A DNA stretch of 64,000 nt from Torreya grandis. Taxonomy: Eukaryota; Streptophyta; Pinopsida; Cupressales; Taxaceae. Both the position numbers and the translations under genes were made by a program. Every line of letters begins with the position of its first letter. Position 1 is the first letter of the stretch. The DNA lies in contig JARHVA010000458.1 in the NCBI GenBank assembly GCA_037957365.1, positions 4,785,501 to 4,849,500 on the forward strand, written 5' to 3'. Below the pieces are notes generated by a model. That model did no database searches. It had not been told where the DNA came from and was given only the letters and a program-made list of their open reading frames with translations. Shown here piece after piece: positions 29,810-43,485 of this stretch.

Positions 29810-30800
29810 GTACATGCATATTTTCCTATTTTAAAGGAGTTTATGGACATATTTCCTAAGAATTTTCTTGGTGTACCACCCAAATGATAATTTGACTTAT
29901 CTATTGACATCATACCTAGATCTGCCCCTGCTTCCAAAGCACCTTCTCATATGAATGTGGTTGATCTACAAGAGTTAAAAGTTCAACTACAAGAACTTTT
30001 GGATAGTGGAAGCATCCAACCAAGTGTGTCTCCTCAGAGTGCTCTGGTGGTTTTTGTGAAGAATAAAGATGGTACATTGATGATTTACATTGATTACCAC
30101 ATGATAAATAAGGTAACAATAAAAAATCATTATCTTTTACCTAGGATTGATGACTTGTTTGACCAAATGAAGGGTGCTATAGTCTTCTCTAAGATTTATT
30201 TGAGTTAAGGCTATCATTATCTGTGAATCAAGGAAGAGGACATACATAAAATAATCTTTAAAACTTGATATGTACACTACGAGTTCACAATTATACCTTT
30301 AGGCTTAATCAATACACCTACAACTTTCATGAATCTTATGAACATCATATTTAGAGACTTTTTAGATTAATTTGTTCTTATTTTTATTAAAAAAATTCTT
30401 ATTTATTTTAAAAATGAGGCTGAGCATGATCAACACCTTCGTCTAGTCTTGCAAAGACTAAGACAACATAAGCTATATGGAAAATTATCCAAATGTGCAT
30501 TTTATGAATATGAAATTCATTACTTGGGATATATTATTTATAAATAAGGTATTGCTATTGACCTTGCTAAGATCAAATATATTCAATATTGGCTTTGCCT
30601 TACCAATGTGCATGAAGTGTGAAGTTTCATGGGTTTGGCTGGTTATTATCGATGTTTTATTGAAATTTTTTCTAGTGTGGCCTATCTTATCACTTTCTTG
30701 TAGCAGAAATGAAATAAGTTTATGCAAACCCGTAAGTGTGAGGAAGAATTTAATAAGTTGAAAGGGTTGCTTATAACAACTCATATTCTTATATACCAAG
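29810..30800 (+). pseudogene. Chromovirus reverse transcriptase (broken, active site lost)
   Basis: Recognisable blocks are [20 protein letters not shown] (30000s), [40 protein letters not shown] and, after the active site, [18 protein letters not shown] and KLSKCAFY. The catalytic loop expected to hold two Asp residues reads FIKKIL at 30383-30397, so both metal-binding Asp are Lys here. Several in-frame stops are also present. It follows protease and precedes RNase H in normal gypsy order. Confidence 0.88.
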
Positions 30801-31190
30801 CCCAAATGGTAATTTTGAAGTTTGGGCTAATGCTTCTAAAGAAGGCTATGGAGGCATCTTGACCCAAGATGGTAAGGTTATGGCTTATGAGTCACAAAAA
30901 TTGAAATATCATGAAAAAAACTATCCTATGCATGACATGGAGTTTGCTGCCATTGTTCATGCACTTAAACACTGAAAATATTTTCTACTGGGAAAGTCTT
31001 TCAAGGTGAAATTTGATCATCAAAGTCTTGAGTATTTATTCTCTCAATAATATTTAAATGCACAATAGTGGAGGTGGCTAAAAATTTTGAGCAATTTTGA
31101 CATGGACATATCATATGTCAAAGTCAATGAGAATCATGTGGTTGATGCACTCAATAGACACACATACCTTACTTCCTTGTTAGTGTTATA
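30801..31190 (+). pseudogene. Chromovirus RNase H (broken)
   Basis: The blocks NASKEGYGGIL, ESQKLKYHEKNYPMHDMEF and FDHQSLEYLFSQ follow the gypsy RNase H pattern. The first catalytic Asp (before ASKEG) is Asn; the Glu of HDMEF and the Asp of FDHQ remain. It ends ENHVVDALNRH, the usual close of the domain. Stops occur at Gln/Trp positions. Confidence 0.82.
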
Positions 31191-31384
31191 AAGAAATTTT
31201 AGAAGTGTTGTTTTGAAACAATAACTTGCTGATGTATTTTTCCATGATGTAAGAACAAGTTTGACTGACAAGCCTATGACAGAAAGATTTGATGAATTTT
31301 ATGTTACAATAGATGGCCTAATAAGGTATAAAGGCCTAATTTATGTAACTGGTTTAAGTGACTTGAGAAATTTTATGCTTAAAT

Positions 31385-32130
31385 AAGTGTATACAACATC
31401 TTATTATGCTCATCCAGGGGTTACAAAAATGATGGATAAGTTGAAAGAGATCTATTTTTGGCTTGAAATGAAGAATGATGTCACTAAATTTGAAATGAAA
31501 TGTTTGAAATGTAAGTAGGTCAAAGCTAAGCATTGTCATTCAAGAGGGATGTTGCACCCTCATAATATTCCAAGAGATAAGTGGGTTGTAGTCTCACTTG
31601 ATTTTATTGTAGGGCTGCTAAAATTATGTAGCAAGCATGATACAATCCTTGTGGTGATTGATAAATCTACTAAAGTTGGCTGCTTTAGTACTAGAAATTT
31701 AATAGATGATGCTTTTGTGTTTATAAAACACTTTGTGAAGGAAGTGGTTAGATTTCATAGTATACTTGAAGTGATCATATTAGATCAGGACAAGTTATTT
31801 ACATTGAAGTTTTAGCGTACATTAACTACAGCCTTTGGAACAAAGCTAAATTTTAGTTTTTCATATCATCTAGAAATGGATGGGTAAATAGAATGGCTAC
31901 CCTAAGTGGTTGAAGGTATACTACACATGTATGTAATGGATCAACAAACAAAATGGGAAGACTACCTTCATCTGGTTGAATTTGCATATAATAAATCCTA
32001 CCATTCAACTATTAATATGGCCCCATTTGAAGATTTTATGGGTGTAAATGTAGAACACTTCTTGGTTGGGATAGCTTAGAAAATAGAGTTATTTTTGGAC
32101 CTGATTTACTACTAGAATATGATAAGAAGA
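31385..32130 (+). pseudogene. Chromovirus integrase (broken)
   Basis: An HHCC zinc region (YYAHPGVTKMMDKLKEIYFW and CLKCK) precedes the catalytic core at 31549-31900. Candidate catalytic residues remain: Asp in VVVSLDFIVG, Asp in ILDQDKLFT and Glu in MDG(stop)IE. The tail WEDYLHLVEFAYNKSYHST is typical. Single-base stops and a frameshift near 32050-32100 inactivate it. It would have inserted the DNA copy into chromatin. Confidence 0.85.
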
Positions 32131-32199
32131 TGGAATTAATAAGGAAAAATTTGAAAATAGATTTTGATAGTAAAAGGACTATGTAGATCAAAAGAGAAC

Positions 32200-32650
32200 C
32201 CTGTAAGAATTCAACACAGAAGATAAGGTTTTTTTGTACGTTAGACCATGTAAAATTTTTATTAAGTTTGGAAAGGATTCTAAGTTAGCACCAAATTTTA
32301 TCGGGCCTTTTGGAATTATGAAAAAGATTAGTCCTGTTACTTATCAACTGACACTCTCTCCTTCTCTATCAAGGATTCATGATGTCTTTCATGTTTCTTC
32401 ACTAAGAAAGTATATACCTGATCCATCTCATGTTTTAGGTTGAACTCATTTACAAGTCATGGAAGAGAAAAAGATCTAGTTAGAAATAGTGAGAATCGTA
32501 TACCAAGGTAGCATTAAGTTGTGTAATAGAGATATACAATAAGTTTTGGTATAAGGGGACCTGCTAAATGAAATGAGCGCTACTTGAGAAGATGCTCATC
32601 TTTTCAAGCAACATTACGCATGGATTTTTTACTAAGTCACCAAAAAAACT
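32200..32650 (+). pseudogene. Chromovirus integrase C-terminus and chromodomain-like tail
   Basis: The GPF-type region KLAPNFIGPFGIMKKI and the HDVFHVSSLRKYIPDPSHVL word (to 32443) mark the Del/Tekay branch. After a stop the frame continues with weak chromodomain-tail similarity (CNRDIQ, VLV, then SAT(x)EDAHLFKQHYAW), where the family has its chromodomain. The chromodomain call is tentative because it is short and interrupted. Confidence 0.7.
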
Positions 32651-32655
32651 CTCTT

Positions 32656-32670
32656 TCAAGAGGGGAAGTA
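32656..32670 (+). other. Polypurine tract of chromovirus
   Basis: TCAAGAGGGGAAGTA directly precedes the right LTR start TGTTACAACC at 32671. The AAGAGGGGAAGT core is the usual gypsy PPT form. Confidence 0.85.
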
Positions 32671-33644
32671 TGTTACAACCTTATATTTTCATAATCTATT
32701 ATATTGTTATAACATTGATGTTATGTTGTTAAACTAGTTATTAGCTGTTATATTAGTTGGATTATATGTGGTATTAATTGCAACAGTGTTGGGTTACATG
32801 TTTAATTATGTACTTATTAATTTCATGGACTTATTATTATAGTTGATAATGTTAATGATCTGTATTTAATTATCAATTTTTGATTTGGTATGATTGATGT
32901 CCTTTTAGGTGGTTACAGGTTATATCTATGATCTAGGTAAATGTTGGAAGATGTACTTTGAGAACCAAATGAATATTGAGCATGTCAATCATGTCTGACA
33001 AGTATACTTATTGATTTTTTTTTGTCTTTTAAACACCTTAATTAGTTGTTATGATTTTTGACTATGGTCCTTGTACTTAGTGTTGCTTTTGTACCTTATC
33101 TAATTTCATTATTTACCATTATCTTTTCATTATGTGTTTTATAGCCTCAGTCCTTATTCCTTGTGCTCAGATTTATTTTATTTTTATCACACAAGCTTAT
33201 GATTCATTTCTACATCCCTTTGTGGACCCTACTAACTTATGAAGACACACTTCTTAGACCTACTTAGACCTACCCTTGATACCCTTGGAACCCTCAACAC
33301 CCCACCCACTTGGATTAAACATTTTCCATACTTAATACCTTACATTAGGGTGGTGGCGTGTTATTTTAATGACTTGTTTATCATAGCTTTAACTTTGGTA
33401 TTAAACTTGGATTAATTGGTTATTTTTTAACATTTTGATAATCAACTTAGGTTGATGACATATTGGATTTTGTTTTAACACCATTTATTGATGTGGGTGG
33501 CATAGATGGTGAAAGGTTATAAAGTTGATCCATTTAATTAATAATTAATACAAAGGTTAATCCCTAACCTGCATTCCTATTGGTTGTCAATTGGATTAGC
33601 AATCGAGTTTTTCAAACATCTCATTAATGGTGGGGTTGGTAGGA

Positions 33645-34703
33645 GATTTGCCTTGGGATACAGAGGGGTATTTTTCTCCTCCCATTCAATGTAGAATTGA
33701 ATAAGGTATGGGAAAGTGGACGAAAGGGATGGGAGTTTGGATGATAGATAGAGGGAGTTAGGAAGATAGAAGGATGGAGGAGAAAATAGTATAATGCTAG
33801 CTAATTTTAATGGTGACTATGATAGATTTTGGAGGACACACATCAGTGCTTGGAAATAACATAGACATTTTTATCTATTTGGATTCTTGGAATTTTTTGC
33901 GATATCGGGTAAGTTTTTTTATATATCTAGTTTTTCTTGTTGATTATGTTAGTTGGAAAAAAATGATAAGAGGCTGCCTATGCATTTGGAAGTCTTAAGA
34001 CTTTTGAGTACATATGTAGACCCCATAAATGATATATTATTATATAACATTGCATATGAACTTGAAATGAATATATATGGGTGTTTGGTTTGAATCCTTT
34101 GGTGTTGCTTTATGGTTTGACTCTGCATGCAATGTTTTTGTTGACTACTTATTATGTGACATGTCCTGGATTTATGGGTTTCATATCAAGGACTATGTTT
34201 TTATATAAAAATGTGACTATGTTTTTATACAAAATGATGACTAGGTTTTTATATAAATGTTGATTGGTTTTTATATAAATATGATTGTGTTCTATTTTGA
34301 ATATTGATTGCATTTTAATAGTGACTACATGTATGATTTGGCTATTCTCTTTGAGTCAAATCCATGACTGTGTAACCTATTATGTGTTTGGTGACTCAAA
34401 TGTTTACCTAAGGTTAAATGGTTTTATCTTTGACTTGTTATATTTGGTTTAGTGGTAGAGTTATGGGTGACTGTCCAATATTTTATACTTGACTGTGTAT
34501 ATGTTGTAACCTTGAAATTATCAGACCACTTTGTGGTCACTATCTTTTCATAATCTTTGTTTAATTTGTGTTCATTATTTAGCTAAAAACTTGAATATAT
34601 AATTGATAGAGTTGTTATTATCATGGTATTTATGTTATATCATTTATATCATATTGTGTCTTTATGTCAAAATCATATACATATATTCGTATTTGGTTTT
34701 ATC
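33645..34703 (+). repeat. Tandem duplication inside right LTR, unit 1
   Basis: Unit 1 begins GAGATTTGCCTTGGGATACA and matches unit 2 (34704 to about 35795), which begins GGGATTTGCCTTAGGATACA. Shared landmarks include GAGGGAGTTAGGAAGAT, TTTTGGAGGACACA and GACTATGTTAGTTGGAAAAAA-like words. The left LTR holds a single copy (from about 23107). Its downstream junction falls in a TTTTAT(C/A)AGGG-like word, a possible microhomology breakpoint. Confidence 0.88.
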
Positions 34704-35754
34704 AGGGATTTGCCTTAGGATACAGAGGAGGATTTATCTAACCTCCCATTCAATGTAAAATTGAATAGGGTATGATAATATGGATGAAAGGAATGGGACT
34801 TTGGATGGTGGATAGAGGGAGTTAGGAAGATGGAAGGATGGACGATAAAATAGTAGAATGTTAGTTGGTTTTAATGGTGACCATGATGGATTTTGGAGGA
34901 CACATAACAGTGCTTGGAAAGAACATAGATGTTTTTATCTATTTGGATTCTTAGAGTTTTCTACAATATCAAGTCAGTTATTTTTTTATCTGGTTTTTCT
35001 TATTGACTATGTTAGTTGGAAAAAAATGCTAAGAGGCTGCATATGTGGCCATAAGTCTTAGGACTTATAGGTGCATGCACAAACCCCATAAATGATATAT
35101 TGTTATATAACATTACATATGAAATTGTAATGGATATATTTATGGGATATATGGGTGTCTAGTTCGAATCCTTTGGTTTTGATTTATGGTTTGACTCTAC
35201 ATGCAGTGTTTTTGTTGACTTGTTATGTGACTTGCCATGGATTTATGGGTTTCATATTAAAAACTGTGCTATTATATAAAAAGGTCATTGTGTTTTTATA
35301 CAAACTGATGACTTGGTTTTTATATAAATGTTGACTGGTTTTTATGTAAAGATGATTGTGTTTTGTTTTGAATAGTGACTACATTTTAATGATAACTGCA
35401 TGTATGATTTGGCTATTCTTTTTGAGTCAAATCCATGACTATGTAATCTATTATGTGTTTGGTGACTTAAACGTTTACCTAAGACTAAATGGTTTTATCT
35501 TTGACTATGTTATATTTGGTTGAGTGGTAGAGTTGTGGGTGACTGCAGTATTTTATACTTGACTGTGTATATGTTGTAACCTTGAAATTATCAGACCACT
35601 TTGTGGTCACTATATTTTGATAATCTTTGTTCAATTTGTGTTTGTTATTTAGTAGGAAGCTTGAAGATATAATTGGTCAAGTTATTATTATCATGGTATT
35701 TGGGTTATATCATCTATATCATGCTATGTCTTTACATCCAAATCTCACACACAC

Positions 35755-35795
<41 letters not shown>
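34704..35795 (+). repeat. Tandem duplication inside right LTR, unit 2
   Basis: Second unit of the duplication, followed by an (AT)n run and the GTTTTGATAAGGGTTG word that continues the LTR. The two units have diverged at many positions, so the duplication is old. It may predate or postdate insertion. Confidence 0.88.
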
Positions 35796-35802
<7 letters not shown>

Positions 35803-36192
35803 TTGATAAGGGTTGTTAGCAATTTGGATTTGAGTCTATGCTTAAATGATAAAAGTGGGTCATGGCCTTAAATTAGGATTTTTGGTTATATTGACTGCAT
35901 TCTGTGTTATGTTGTGACCTTCTAATCTTCAATTTCATTTATATTACATGAACTATTGGTGACTAGGTTTTATTTTGTGTTTCATCTATGTGTATGTCAA
36001 GAACTATTGAACCATTTTTGGTCACCACCTTTTTATAATCAATGTTCATTTTTTATTCTGTGGCTTAAGTCTATATATTGGCCTAGTTTATGGTATTCTT
36101 ATTTGACCGGGCTATGAATTCCTTATTTTATCATGGGTTTACTGTGTTATTTGTTTCTCCAAGGTGTTAAACTATACATGAATATGCATAGG

Positions 36193-36306
<114 letters not shown>

Positions 36307-37679
36307 CATGGATTTAAGTTTAATTTTGACTTAAGTGACTGTGTTATCATACTTATGTTGAGATTGGGATGTATGAGTTGATGATACATGCTTCATTGTG
36401 GTCTTAAGTTTTGATCCTAATTTTTCATTCTACTGGGTTATGATTATCATTGATTCAGTTTATGATTACATTATTTCATTTCATGATTATATTGTTTTTA
36501 TTTTAGGGCTACATCATTTTATTAGCTGTGTTGTTATTTACACCATATTTATGGTATATACATATGGATATGTGTTAGCTGTGAATACATGTGTATACAA
36601 ATGTATAAAGTTACCTTTGAGTTATGACCATTGGGTCTTATGAAAGTAGGGATATATTATTAATTGTGTCATTTTGATATTTTGGCTAGTCAATTTAAGT
36701 TTTGAGAAATAAACTTGGTTGTGTATGGAAAATTTGAGCATGTTACTCTTGAAGGCATGTTTATTCAATTTTTCTACTGTGTTTAAATAAATAGTTGTGA
36801 TTAAGCTTATATTATATTTTGTGTCATTATTTTTAATTAAGTTTTACTTAGATGTTTGGTTATTAGATGGGATGTGTTGATTATCATTCTTAGACTAGAC
36901 CTGAATAACAAATGAGTATATATTAAGGGTCTGAATGGTTAAGATTGGATGTAACTTGGATGGAGATCTAAGAAGGATAATTCAAAGGATATATAACAGA
37001 TTAAATTTGATCTATTCTATATCATTTAGTAGTCGAGAATAAATTTCCTTGCTTTTGATCTATATCACAGATGGCTTAATTATTCTTGTCTCACCTCAGA
37101 ATGATATATTTTTGTTTCATGTATTCTTTTATTTCAAGATGTCTTTTGGTTTGGAATCCAATTTTCTCAGAATTCATTTCATGTTCTTAGTTACTACAAC
37201 CATCATTATGTTGATGGTTTGGGTGGTAAAGGCTACTAATGGTTGGGCTCATAGGGTTGGTTGGACGGGTTTGTCCTGATCAGTTGATCCATGTTCAAAT
37301 CCATACTTCGATGACTTTGCACATGCATATAAAAGAAGGTAAAAATTTAATTGTTAATTATTTGATATATTTTTTTAACTTTGATATTAGGTTAAATAGT
37401 ATTTAATTACTTAATATAACTATTAGCTTTAACATTGAGCTAATTAGTATGTAATCCTTGTTATTGATCATGCTAGATACTAACTTGTGTTATGAATTGA
37501 TTGTTGAATCAAAATATAAATTGAATATTGTATGAGGTAAATTGATTATTAGTTGAAGGTGATATACTTCAAGTACATTGTATTATTCAATTATTAGTTT
37601 AACTCTACATTGATTTAACATTCTTTTATAATGTTAATTATATCCAAGCTTGATTTGAATTTGATATGTAATCAATCCT

Positions 37680-37722
<43 letters not shown>

Positions 37723-39625
37723 TCATTTTCATATTAATTCTTGATACAATCAAATTATTCTATGATTATTATTTTGGGACTTGTTTAGATGTTTTACACT
37801 AGTTTCTTAATCATATAAATCTATTTGAGTTAGAATAATCTTAATTAAATTATATAGTCAAGAAGAGGTTTAATAGTTATTTTGGCTTATCATCTTATGT
37901 ATGCGGCTAATCCAATTACATAGATACATATGGATCCCCTAATAATTTTAATAATACATAAACTTTTAGTAGCTGGTTCATAAGAAAAACAACCAAATCT
38001 TTCCTTCTAAACATGCATTTCAGACATACTAGGTTGCGTGCAAGGTATGTACTTTGCATACATTTAATTTGAAAGATATTAATTTCATTTATTAATACAT
38101 GTATGTTGCATATGTGTAATCTTAAATTTAATGAGTTACTCTTGTATTACTTAATAAATGAAATAATAGTTAACTAGATCTCATAATTTAATAATAGGCA
38201 TGTATAATATTTTTGCATAGATTAATTATATGATTAAGTAAAGGAACTCAAAGGAAATTATAATAATTTCATTATTATAAATTAATGGAAGAAAATAAAT
38301 AAGTTATTTATCAATTCTACTCCATATGATGATGCATAATTAGATACCTAATACCCACTTGCATGCTGATTTGTTTCATGTTGAGCTGTATATGTTTTAC
38401 CCTTCTTTTCTAATAGTCAAGCTTACATACCTCACTACCCTAACTTCCCAACAAAGAATTACCTACCTCGCTACCCTGACTATCCAACAAATAAATTTTT
38501 AAGAGTTCAGTAAGTTGAAATATTTATTTGGGTTCCATTCAACTTGAAACTCGGGTGAATTCTGTTTGCTTGATGATGTTGAATTCTATGATTGATCATT
38601 GTTGTTGTGTAAAACACTTGTTTCCTTCCTCTAGTTTAGCTGAATTATAAATTTATTCCTAACATAATGATATATTTAGACATTCATTTATTTATGTGAT
38701 TATAGAAGATTATATGAAGAGAAATGAATTCTTTCTTAATTAGTTATCTGAATTGGCTTCGCTATTAAGTGACTACATGAGTTTACTTCTCTTAAAACCA
38801 CTAGATTATTGAGGTTTAATTGATTAAATGTCTTAAAATATTTAAATATCACATCGGCTATACCAATCTAAATGGTTATATGTTTTCACTTCTTGACTTA
38901 TTATAGAATAACAATGTTGATTATAACTATATCACTAATTGTTATTCTAGTAATAACATCCATGTTGGTAATCCAATGATGTATGAATTATACAAGTAGT
39001 ATGGTGATCTTAAAGGCTGTAAAGCATTATAACCTCAGACAGTAATATTATTGAACCTTTTATTTTAAATCTTTTTTTATCTTTATGTGATAATATATAC
39101 TATACTATGTGAATGCTTATAAATCTACATATGATGAATTGATTTCTGATTATTGATTATGTTGCTTTTATGAATCATGTAACATGCATTTTAACATAAA
39201 ATTATGATTAACCTGAATAATAACTTAAGGTAATAGAGTTATGCTTCCTGGTTAAACTGATCCTCTCGAGTGGGACTGAAACATACTGACTAGAGTGAGG
39301 TATTTACCTAGGGTTAAAGACATAGAAATGGTCTTATATGGAAGTATGAGTACCACATATGGTACTTGGGTCCTATCCATGTATGCGTACACTGATACAT
39401 TTTAAACCCCATAAGCCATATAATATAATAACACACTTTTCTATAACACCTTTTGTATGTGTTTAACTCTAGCTAATTACCTTAGCTCACCTCTTTCAAT
39501 TTCAGTTGCGCGTACGTGAGTGCGCTGAATATTTATCACTTGCATTAGCAAGCAAAGTAAGTGGGTCTAACACGTGTCCAAAATGTACTCTGATATATAA
39601 TTCTAATTTTTTTTGGGTTGTTTCA

Positions 39626-40682
39626 AAATACCCTCACACCATGGTATCCATAAAATAGATCACCACTTAACCCATAATGATAATCACTAAGTAGTTTTAA
39701 AATTTATAGAATAAAGTTTCTAAAAACAAAAAAGTGACAAAAAAAAGTTAAAAGATTTGCATATAAAGATCAACATATTTCAGCCCGAGGTCGAAGAGAA
39801 ATGATTCAATGTCAGATGTTTATTTGAGGTGACAATAAAATTTATTCAACATTAAATAAAGATCAAAGGTCGAATAAGATTGACTCGTGGTGTCAAATTT
39901 ATATCTAAGGTTTAAGTTTATTTATTTCAATGTTATAAATTTACAAAAAAATGTATGAAAACCTAAGACAAAAATCAAACCAACAAAACTAGTGTTATAA
40001 AAAAATTATTACAGGTTCACAAATTTTTTTATATGTATTTTAATTTAGATTTATCAATGAAATGATAATAAAAAATTAAAAGATTGAACACTGATTTATA
40101 TCTACAGAATATATTAAAAAAAATTTAAAATACAAGATTTGAAATGAGTTATAAATAGTAACTTTCAATAGAATATGTCAACCTATCTTGGATATGATTT
40201 GTGTTGACTGTGCAAGCTAAATGATAATGATAAATTGGATGGAAAGATCTATGAACTATTTTGCATCTGAAAACATAAGTTTATGATATATTGGGACAAG
40301 GTTACCCTAGGTGGACAAGGCAGACTATGGCCTTATCTATTTATTGTGACTGCATCTTGGTTGACTATGCGATTGATTTTATGTGATATCACCTATGACT
40401 ATTATAGATGGTTGATTGATTGATTTCAAGTGTGACTTTGACACATAAAATAACTATAATAGAAAATCTCTAATTAAAACACATAAAACAAATAGAAGAT
40501 CAAATACAAAGGGGGGAATTAGAAAAGGGGTGTAATCGAGCTATCCTAAGAAAGCCTTATGTAATATATGTGTTGAATACATAACTAAAAAAGGCCTCAG
40601 GATAATGTAGCTCTCCCTCTTAGAGTGAGTGTGTGAATACTTATATTTGATATATGAATGCAACATGATAGATTGACTTTAA
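39626..40682. other. AT-rich spacer between two gypsy elements
   Basis: No gene is recognised. It should be the original flank of the chromovirus insertion site. A 30-bp word at about 40293-40322 (GGGACAAGGTTACCC, then TGGACAAGG) recurs at 52253-52282 on the other side of the next element. Confidence 0.45.
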
Positions 40683-43107
40683 TGCTTGTGTTTTCAACTT
40701 AGATTTACACACTTCAAGAGACTTATTAAGGGGCCTCTTCATCCAATTGATGTAAAAGGATCTCTCTAAGGCTATGAGTGACCTATATCTAGAAAGAACC
40801 TCCAGAAAGGGCTAGTTCCCTTAGTGAATCTCCTAAAACTAACACTAAAATAATGCATTTTAAATGAAAAGAGAGAATAAGGATCTAAACTAAACCTAAA
40901 TCTGAGGAAGGTGATGCACTAATGTTGTTTTACTCCCTAAACCAACTTACTAAGATCACTATATGACTCAATATTGATTGTAACTCTCTTACACTCTCCT
41001 TGAAATGGGTTGTTCACACATCAATATTTCATATGATGGTTATGATTCTATGCATAGGACATTGAGAGACAACTCAAAGGCCTTGAATCAGACAAAACTA
41101 GTTGGTTTCTATAGTAATTCCATAGCCTAGACAATGCCAACACAACATACAACTTGTATAAATTAACCTACTAATAACAAGGTGAAATTAAAGGACATAT
41201 AAGAGGAAGAAAACTTCTATCACAATTTTAGATTAGCTAATCATGAGGTTCACACAAATATATCAACATAAGGAAGGTAAATTTCAGTCTTTATTGATGA
41301 AAAGGCTCAAAATCCAACATTACATAAGGGCAAAGTTTAGTCATACCCAAAAGAGGGATGAAATAAGGGTTAATTTCTACATCATTTCTATGCTAAAAAG
41401 AGGTCCCTTTGCAATGATAATCTTGCCTATTTAAATAGGCCAAATATTCAAAGCTTGGGTCTTTTTTTGGTCCTCCCCACTATTAGGGTAGTTAAAATTG
41501 ATGATGATGATCAGCGAAGGGGGAAAGGTAGTGGAAATATCTTTGGGATCACCATGGCCATGCCTTCATACTTTCTTGCCACATCCTCCCAACTCTATAA
41601 CTTATCTTCTATGTGTTCTCCAATTCTGCTCACTTTTGTGATGAATGGGGCTAGATTCCATCAACCTCTCACCATTGTTCTAGTATTTCTATTGAGTTGT
41701 GCCATAATTTACATGATAAGCCACTCTACCATTGATTTTATAAATCAAATGCCATTACACAAACCATTCTTGGCTTTTGATTATTGCAAAGGTTGTCAAA
41801 TTTTCCTTAGTGCCAATGTGGATGCCAATAAGCTCCTTAGTGGTAGGTTCTAGTTATGTGTCAACATCGAGATTATTCTAGGCTTTCCTATTCTTATAGG
41901 TATATTCCCCTTAGTCCCTATGTACTCTACATTTTACACACTCCCAATCTTACTCATATCTTATAAATTATCCTCTATCTATTGAGCTATAAAGCCCCAA
42001 GCTCTACCTGGTCCATGTGGTAGCTTTTGATTTATCTATGCCTTCCCTAAGATTTCTTGATTATTATGTTCTTGAGGCCTACCAACTCCATGTGGCTCCT
42101 TTTTTATCTACTCTATTCCTAGTACTACCTACTTATTTACCATGGCACACTGTTTTGATTGCATAAACTAGCCAAGGCTTTGAAGTAGTGAGATTTTGCC
42201 ATGTGGCATCATCCTGCTCTCTTGCTAGCTTGGAGGCTCTGACATCTCTATGGGATATATGAAAATATCCGAGAGAGCAGGGAAATGGGATTTAACCACA
42301 TGGTTTCATCTCACTAACTCAATAGCCTAGAGGTATTTAAACTTGTATGGATAGTTTTGGATCACCAAGATTATGACACATGGAAGCATCCATCTTAACT
42401 TCTTACTCGAGGATTTTCTAACACCATTGCCTCATCAAGAATTTTTTAAAAACTTGATTAAGTCTTTTAAATAATCTTAAATAGGCTTGGGACTACCAAG
42501 ATAGTGACGCATGGCACTGGGTGACCTTTGAATAGAAAAGGCTATGTCTTGCTGAGCAAAAATGTGACACATGGCTCTAGGAAAAGTATGAAATTGACGA
42601 AGTCCCAAAAGACTTCTTAGATGGATTTGGTCTGCCTAGAGCCAAGGAAAGTTTCCATGTGGAATAAGAAAATATTAAGGATTTATCTAAGCACATCAAA
42701 ACATTTCCTCTTCATGTAGAAAGTGTGACATAGCCTTGTGTTTATAACTTTTATTCGAAATAAAAGTTTTGACTAGTTTTGTAATAATTTTCGTGAAGGC
42801 CAGAGTACTTAGCCGATTCTCATGAAGACTTCTTCAAAACCTTTTTTTCAAATTTTATCCTAACAATTGTTCTATAGATTAAAACATTTTAGGCATAACT
42901 TGTGAAGTCTTAGGAACTTTTGCTCAAAGCAAAAGTTCTAACTAATCTATTTCGATAAAATCTCTGACTACTTCTTAATAAAAAAATATGAAGACCCTTT
43001 CCTTGTCAAAAATGTAAAGACTAAATTTTTAATAAACTGCTAAGCTCATTGAACCCTAAACTAAAAAATGGATGTTACTTTTTCATGGTGACCAAAAATG
43101 GTCAACA
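40683..43107 (-). repeat. Tat-like element 3' LTR (left copy)
   Basis: On the plus strand it starts TGCTTGTG and ends GACCAAAAATGGTCAACA. It is collinear with 49561-51984 (GGATCTCTCTAAGG, GAGGTTCACACAAATATATC, CATATGATGGTTATGATTC). The nearly equal lengths support both borders. It contains an antisense open frame (41455-41853) whose 3' part is also open in the other LTR. Confidence 0.85.
41455..41853 (+). other. Open frame in LTR, antisense to element, unknown
   Basis: A 132-codon frame with ATG and a moderately hydrophobic sequence. Its last 80 residues align with the frame at 50491-50754 in the other LTR; shared words include FLAFD, SANVD and the FHxPL region. No family is recognised. It could be chance openness of a shared sequence. 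Nothing indicates it is expressed. Confidence 0.3.
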
Positions 43108-43485
43108 TTCTTGGTGACCTTTGTGGGCTTCTTGCCTATTAAGTATGAATCCAATAGCCTTTATGCAATCCATTGGGCATGGAGTCATAGAATCCTTAAA
43201 AATTATCAATTTTGAGAACAAAACCCTATTGTAACCTATTTTTCCTTATGTTGAATAACAAAACTAATTTTAACCTTCAAATGGATGAAAAATCAAAGAA
43301 GAAAATAATGAAAGTGATAGAGAACTTAGAGGAAAGGAAAACAACTAAAACAATGCACAGTAGCACTTGGAGAAAATAAAAGTAACTAAATTACTATGTA
43401 TTCAAATGAATCCCATTGACTAGGATTATAATTTCCTCCCCATATAGCTTGGACAACTGGAAGGCATTGGATGTTTTGCATCTAA

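Noticed and set aside
28093..31539. Minus-strand open frames across the chromovirus internal region
   Set aside because: They overlap the recognised plus-strand gag, protease, RT and integrase and show no motif of their own.
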